Source: Halomonas alkalicola (GTDB lineage: Bacteria; Pseudomonadota; Gammaproteobacteria; Pseudomonadales; Halomonadaceae). Taken from it: a stretch of DNA of 64,000 nucleotides. The stretch is taken from NCBI RefSeq assembly GCF_030704205.1, contig NZ_CP131913.1, positions 1,612,001 to 1,676,000 of the forward strand, written 5' to 3'. Below, piece by piece: positions 62,605 to 64,000 of this stretch. Each line of letters starts with the position of its first letter. Position 1 is the first letter of the stretch. The notes beneath the pieces are model-generated. The model was not told where the DNA came from. It saw nothing but the letters and a program-made list of their open reading frames with translations, and ran no database searches. Made by a program: the position numbers and the translations under genes.

Positions 62605-64000
62605 CTACCGCCAGGGCATCCCACCGGGGCCGCCCATTCCGCCCATGCCACCGGGACCACCGGGGCCGCCGCCGCCCATCATGCCGGACATGCCGCGCAT
62701 CATCTTCTGCATGCCGCCCTTCTTGCCCGCCTTCTTCATCATCTTCTGCATCTGCTTGTGCTGCTTGAGCAGGCGGTTGAGGTCGGGCACCTGCAGGCCG
62801 GCGCCGGCGGCGATGCGCCGCTTGCGCGAGCCGTTGATGATCTCGGGGCGGCGGCGCTCCTGGGGCGTCATGGAGTTGATCAGCGCCTCGAGCTTGCCGA
62901 GCTCCTTCTCCGGGCCGGGGCCCTGGGCCAGCTCGGCCATCTGGCCCATGCCGGGCAGCTTGCCGAGCAGGCCGCCCATGCCGCCCATCTTCTTGAGCTG
63001 CTGGAGCTGGTCGCGGAAGTCCTCGAGGTCGAAGCCCTCGCCCTTCTTGACCTTCTTCGCCAGCTGCTCCGCCTTCTTCTTGTCGACGGTGCGCTCGGCC
63101 TCCTCGATCAGCGACAGCATGTCGCCCATGCCGAGGATCCGCGAGGCGATGCGATCCGGGTGGAAGGGCTCCAGGGCGTCGACCTTCTCGCCCACGCCCA
63201 TGAACTTGAGCGGCTTGCCGGTGATGTGGCGCACCGACAGCGCCGCCCCGCCGCGGGCGTCGCCGTCCGCCTTGGTGAGGATCACCCCGGTCAGCGGCAG
63301 CGCCTCGTGGAAGGCCTTGGCTGTGTTGGCGGCGTCCTGGCCGGTCATGGCGTCGACGACGAACAGCGTCTCCTGGGGCGCCACCGCCTTATGCAGCGCC
63401 TGGATCTCGGCCATCATCGCCTCGTCGATGGCCAGGCGGCCGGCGGTATCCACCAGCAGCACGTCGTGGAACTGGATCTTGGCGTGCTTGATCGCTGCCT
63501 CGGCGATATCGACCGGCTTCTGGTCGGAGCGCGACGGGAAGAAGTCGACGCCGACCTCCCCGGCCAGGGTCTCGAGCTGGTCGATGGCCGCCGGACGGTA
63601 GACGTCCGCCGACACCACCAGCACCTTCTTCTTCTCGCGCTCCTTCAGGTAGCGCGCCAGCTTGGCCACGGAGGTGGTCTTGCCCGCCCCCTGCAGGCCC
63701 GCCATCAGCACCACCGCCGGCGAACCCTTGAGGGAGAGGCCCTCGTTGGCCTCGCCCATGGTCGCCTCGAGCTCCTGCTGGACGATCTTGACGAACTGCT
63801 GGCCCGGCGAGAGGCTCTTGGAGACCTCCTGGCCCACCGCACGCTCGCGCACCCGCTCGATGAAGTCCTTGACCACCGGCAGGGCGACGTCCGCCTCGAG
63901 CAGCGCCCGGCGCACCTCGCGCAGGGTGTCCTTGATGTTGTCCTCGGTCAGGCGCGCCTGACCCTTGATGGACTTGAGCGTCTGCGACAGACGCTCGCTG
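62605..64000 (-). CDS. ffh: Signal recognition particle protein Ffh, N-terminus cut by the window
   Basis: GTPase that with 4.5S RNA targets nascent membrane proteins to FtsY. The frame is open to the window edge, and residues before position 63915 read SERLSQTLKSIKGQARLTED, the normal N-domain, so only a few residues are missing. The G domain has GLQGAGKTTSVAKLA, VDTAGRL and TKADGDARGG. The M domain has the Met-rich RNA-binding helices. The C-terminal tail is an unusual Gly/Met/Pro run ending GGMPWR. Confidence 0.96.
   Translation of the reverse strand, partial: SERLSQTLKSIKGQARLTEDNIKDTLREVRRALLEADVALPVVKDFIERVRERAVGQEVSKSLSPGQQFVKIVQQELEATMGEANEGLSLKGSPAVVLMAGLQGAGKTTSVAKLARYLKEREKKKVLVVSADVYRPAAIDQLETLAGEVGVDFFPSRSDQKPVDIAEAAIKHAKIQFHDVLLVDTAGRLAIDEAMMAEIQALHKAVAPQETLFVVDAMTGQDAANTAKAFHEALPLTGVILTKADGDARGGAALSVRHITGKPLKFMGVGEKVDALEPFHPDRIASRILGMGDMLSLIEEAERTVDKKKAEQLAKKVKKGEGFDLEDFRDQLQQLKKMGGMGGLLGKLPGMGQMAELAQGPGPEKELGKLEALINSMTPQERRRPEIINGSRKRRIAAGAGLQVPDLNRLLKQHKQMQKMMKKAGKKGGMQKMMRGMSGMMGGGGPGGPGGMGGMGGPGGMPWR

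Overview
The window is a high-GC chromosomal segment from a gammaproteobacterium. The family is most likely Halomonadaceae (Halomonas or a close relative). This is inferred from protein flavour and gene order, since no database search was possible. Supporting gene orders are ffh-rpsP-rimM-trmD-rplS, xerD-dsbC-hom-thrC-recJ, bamD/rluD-pgeF-clpB, ilvC/ilvY and ilvIH. A BCCT osmolyte transporter and a class Ia ribonucleotide reductase with two ATP-cone regions also fit. Almost everything is core metabolism, translation and envelope upkeep. I see no prophage, insertion sequence, integron or CRISPR array.

Layout. 1-3.9 kb: metE (cut by the window edge) divergent from metR, then an RstB/RstA-type two-component pair. 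4.0-8.5 kb: nrdAB behind a promoter carrying a NrdR-box pair and a DnaA-box-like site. 8.5-16.3 kb: small membrane protein, double-cupin protein, a FAN1-like nuclease coupled to an iron-sulfur helicase broken by a 1-base frameshift in a G9 run, nitronate monooxygenase, BrkB-like membrane protein and an anchored aspartic protease. 16.3-25.3 kb: exported MetX-like hydrolase, TauE, MFS and BCCT transporters, extensin-like protein, flavin oxidoreductase, AzlCD and a small membrane protein. 25.3-31.4 kb: aroQ, glnE, dgkA, dacB and a TrmB-like methyltransferase.

31.5-37.5 kb: a complete rRNA operon on the minus strand (16S, tRNA-Ile, tRNA-Ala, 23S, 5S) with tandem promoters and boxA sites. It shows several irregularities: a tRNA-Ile with two extra bases in the anticodon arm, a degenerate tRNA-Ile-like copy and an 82-bp palindrome in the spacer, and a broken 5S remnant between two terminators. 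37.7-43.5 kb: pssA, ilvC/ilvY and ilvIH with a long structured leader. 43.6-49.1 kb: clpB with a sigma-32-like promoter, pgeF, rluD and bamD. 49.2-60.2 kb: nadE, thiO, a lone pseudopilin, YitT, recJ, thrC, hom, dsbC and xerD, with three consecutive perfect hairpins in front of hom. 60.3-64 kb: rplS, trmD, rimM, rpsP and ffh (cut by the window edge).

The amino-acid genes (metE/metR, ilvCIHY, hom, thrC, aroQ, glnE) cover methionine, branched-chain, threonine, aromatic and nitrogen control. No wholly new system is obvious. The best leads are the nuclease-helicase pair, the rRNA-spacer irregularities and the hairpin cluster before hom. The extra bases in the helicase and tRNA-Ile both lie in G/C homopolymers, so sequencing or assembly error must be excluded first.
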